From assembly GCA_026260175.1 (NCBI GenBank), contig JAKCWW010000010.1:121927-185926 (forward strand): a stretch of DNA of 64,000 nucleotides. The letters run 5' to 3'. Position 1 is the first letter of the stretch; each line of letters begins with the position of its first letter. This document shows, piece by piece, positions 61,738 to 64,000 of the stretch. Below the pieces are notes generated by a model, which saw only the letters and a list, made by a program, of their open reading frames with translations, was not told the DNA's origin and made no database searches. The DNA is from Reticulitermes lucifugus. Taxonomy: Eukaryota > Arthropoda > Insecta > Blattodea > Rhinotermitidae. The translations under genes and the position numbers were made by a program.

Positions 61738-61776
61738 CACGACGTTTCGGAAGCTGGTTCTTCTTCCGTCTCAGAG
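61738..61776 (-). ncRNA. Hammerhead-like motif nested in the loop of I-d
   Basis: Minus strand: CTGAGA, C, GGAAG, loop, CTTCC, GAAACGTC, GTGA. Stem II is perfect and the GAAACGTC box is of family II type, but the core is one base short of CTGANGA. Confidence 0.45.
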
Positions 61777-62113
61777 TATAAAGTATACAAAACAATTTTT
61801 CACAAATCGATATTAGCATTTAAACACATTATAATGATTTAAAGATAACTGGTTATTGGCCATGCATAGAAGCGTGTGGTTGATCTACTGTCGATCCCGT
61901 CCTGTAGCGCTGTGTGTTGCGTGTATTGTGAGGTCATAAGGCATATTTATTTATCATCACTACTTCAGACATATTGTATTATTGTTTTTAGTTTTTAATT
62001 TTGTAATTTTTTGCATCTATACATTTTAAAATTGTGAGCAGCGTAAATACTTCTACTGTAAAACCACCTATCGTTATTTGGATGCAGTACGTGTTTGTAA
62101 TTCTTTGGTAGGT

Positions 62114-62158
62114 ACCCCCTGAGGACGGCAATTTATTTGCCGAAACATATGTAGGGGT
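62114..62158 (+). ncRNA. Hammerhead motif, right arm of I-d, intact core
   Basis: Stem I CCCC (62115-62118) pairs with GGGG (62154-62157), extended by A62114-T62158. The core CTGAGGA is 62119-62125, the extra C is 62126, and stem II GGCAA/TTGCC is 62127-62131/62137-62141. GAAAC is 62142-62146, stem III is AC:GT over ATAT, and the cleavage residue is A62153. Confidence 0.75.
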
Positions 62159-62216
62159 TGTAAATACATCTCATACTTGTTAATTATCTTGTGCATTTGT
62201 TGGTTTTGACTTCAAA

Positions 62217-62231
62217 ACATTTCCTTGAATT
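62217..62231. repeat. Target-site duplication, right copy
   Basis: Exact partner of 61435-61449. Confidence 0.85.
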
Positions 62232-62319
62232 AATCAATTATTGCATATTAAATAGGAAATGATACGAAAAGGAGTCGTGGCCTACTTTAATGTACTAGAC
62301 ATTTTCCTGTAGGTACTGC

Positions 62320-62440
62320 GGAAAACTACGAACCACTGGTTTAACCGTCCTCCGGGCAGAGACTTAAACCTGTGACCCACAACTACGAACCGATAACGCT
62401 AAAAACTGAACCACAAAGTTCGGCATTCCAAATCTATTTA
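62320..62440 (-). mobile_element. tRNA-like SINE head
   Basis: Minus strand: TGTGGTTCAGTTTTTAGCGT (A-box region), CGGTTCGTAGTTGTGGG, then CACAGGTTTAAGTCTCTGCC (B-box-like). The spacing fits a tRNA-derived promoter. No body shared with families A or B. Confidence 0.45.
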
Positions 62441-63124
62441 GTAACTTCGTACATAAAACATGTGGGCGGACATACGTACATGATATCCCCATTACGTGTT
62501 CATTTCATTCACTTTATGTAAAGCCGCTGCGATAGCACGCCAAAGTGTCAAGGGACCACGTACATTCCAATTATGTAGTTTGGTTCCAAATCATTTCCAC
62601 ACACGGCTGATTCTATTTGTGCTGCAGAGACAATATACACAGTGCAGTGTTAATGGTAAATCTGGCCTTAAAACAGAACCCATGTACACACACGTTTAGG
62701 GCGTTACCCTGGGAGTGTGTCATGGCATATGACGAAGCAAACAGTTCTGAAACAAAAGCCTTAAAACAGCCATTGTACCAGTGCTGTTTAAGTTGCATTT
62801 ATACAGACTCTCTTCTACAGGAGGGGCCTAAGGCTTGCTTTAATTAACCCTTTGAACTGTGACTAAAAAGAGACTAAAAGAGACTAAAAGAGAGTGAGAT
62901 ATAAAGAAATAGTAAAAGATTAGCCGAAAGGGAAAAACATGGGAAAAGCAAGGATCACTTTTTTTACGGCGGTGGGCGAGGGGTTGGAGAAAGAGCATTA
63001 TTTTGTCCCAAGTTTTCAGGATCCATCCGCTCGTTCTTGTGACAGGTAAAGATAATGATAAAGTGGTCTGTGTGTAAGCCAAAAAGGCACATGTACGTTT
63101 GGGCGTATAGCTCCACTCATTCTT
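62441..63124. other. No recognised feature
   Basis: A short GACTAAAAGA repeat at about 62861-62893; otherwise nothing assignable. Confidence 0.4.
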
Positions 63125-63300
63125 GAACTTGGGACGAGATGCGGGATGTGGGGTCAGCTCAGGTCAGGGGTAAATGGCGGGCTTTTGTGAAAACTGTTCC
63201 CAACCTGCGGGTTCTACGAAATGCAGGGAATTTGTTAACTAGATGAGGAATTATTAACTTCCCAAAAAGGAATCTGCTCGATGGAGTTAGTTCCTTTGGA
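63125..63300 (+). mobile_element. LINE 3' UTR tail with last codons
   Basis: CGGGATGTGGGGTCAGCTCA, GGGCTTTTGTGAAAACTG, CTACGAAATGCAGGGAATTT, AACTAGATGAGGAATTATTA and CTCGATGGAGTTAGTT follow the tail of the LINE at 36193, including the region just before its stop codon. Confidence 0.75.
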
Positions 63301-64000
63301 TCATCGATTAGGATCAAGTATGGAGAGACATTCCTGAATACATCCTTGTTAAGACAGGGGGTACAGCCCTTGAATGGAATATCAGACAACTAACTACAAG
63401 GAAACACGAGGTGGGTAAAGTATCCATGCCCCCAGCAGTACTTAGGCAGGCCAAGCACTGTGGCTGTGACGCAGCACCTTTCTCCTAGCGTAATATATCC
63501 CGAGAGGCCATGCGGCAAATATTTGCCTGTCAAGATTAAAGAGGTTCCGTGTCTTCTCCGTAATTTACTAAAACACAAGACACCGCGATTTTGTACCATC
63601 TTTCACCAACATTTGGAGCCGTAAAATTTTCATTTATTTCTGTACCTAGTGAAAAGTCTACAGGGGAACACTGCATGTAAGGTACTCTACTATATAGAGA
63701 GTCATTATTTTCTCACCAACATCATTTCTCATTTCCCGCTGTTCTTCCAAAGCTCGTGCGAACAGGCGCCGAGTGGACTTCGTGTAATATGATAAGCGAG
63801 CAGACAGGAAGTGGCAAACGATATTGGTCAGATAAAATGACTTCATTTTAGATGACTTTTGCATTATTTGCTGTCATATGTTTCAATACCTACGGATATA
63901 TTTTAGTAAATAGATTTCATTATTTTTCGCTAATACTGAAGCGACCTCCGTACCTCCAGATAAATGTTAACACGAAGGGCCATGACGGCTTCCTTCAAAA
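63301..64000. other. No recognised feature
   Basis: Nothing assignable up to the window edge; minus-strand frames of about 70 codons have no known domain. Confidence 0.4.

Larger units (their letters stand above)
61450..62216 (-). mobile_element. Fold-back hammerhead element, largest copy (I-d)
   Basis: Long inverted arms at 61482-61634 and 62067-62216 carry ACCARCAAATGCAC, ACAACCCCTACATATGTTT and GCACGTACTGCATCC. A one-sided tail with ACCGTGCATT (the reverse of the AATGCACGGT tail) lies at the left (61450-61481), so the element is in minus orientation. An exact 15-bp TSD flanks the 767-bp unit. Each arm has a hammerhead, and the interior (61738-61776) holds a third hammerhead-like motif of another type. 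No protein-coding part is visible. Confidence 0.82.

Overview
This window looks like non-coding, repeat-dense DNA from an arthropod nuclear genome, most likely an insect. A cockroach-like (blattodean) source is my inference from the repeat families and is not proven. The DNA is AT-rich. No open frame is longer than about 130 codons, and I recognise no host exon, rRNA, true tRNA gene, CRISPR array or bacterial signal. The window could be intergenic or lie inside a very long intron; the sequence does not say which.

Nearly everything recognisable is transposable-element debris. (1) Short fold-back elements carrying hammerhead-ribozyme (HHR) motifs lie at 1564-1732, 2925-3378, 8670-8992, 29525-29787 and 61450-62216, with degraded relatives at about 5632, 16608, 16735, 19203, 21150, 23333 and 25935. 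Four of them share one architecture: inverted arms containing the motif AACCARCAAATGCAC or a variant, a one-sided tail of about 30-40 bases containing TGCACGGT, and 12-15 bp target-site duplications (TSDs). This matches what is known of Penelope-like element pLTRs and metazoan retrozymes. (2) A second palindromic family starts TGATTTCAGGCTTCCGCCGC and carries the core CCCGAAACGTCGGTA. It has copies at 13763-13892, 14088-14286, 16367-16580, 19388-19626, 33576-33729, 39695-39901 and 59653-59785; three have clear 12-13 bp TSDs and one is nested inside a LINE. (3) LINE 3' ends and ORF fragments lie at 1-366, 22305-22452, 27620-28040, 28465-28570, 33255-33809, 36193-36602, 41185-41620, 43575-43710, 49185-49310, 50490-50645, 59905-60560 and 63125-63300. 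(4) There are two tRNA-derived SINE families, A (three copies, all minus) and B (four copies, all plus), and several isolated tRNA-like heads. (5) Two DNA transposons of the mariner/Tc1 superfamily are present: an internally deleted mariner at 10455-10893 and a decayed transposase 3' part at 17976-18325. (6) Micro- and minisatellites are scattered through the window, the best being eight 41-bp units at 53378-53710.

The most interesting content is the set of HHR motifs. Several have an intact CUGANGA...GAAA core, perfect stem II, a two-base-pair stem III and a pairable stem I. Nearly all share one unusual trait, an extra pyrimidine between core position A9 and stem II. No reverse transcriptase of Penelope type is visible here, so these would be non-autonomous copies. 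The sequence also contains one 108-base run of N, inside a SINE.
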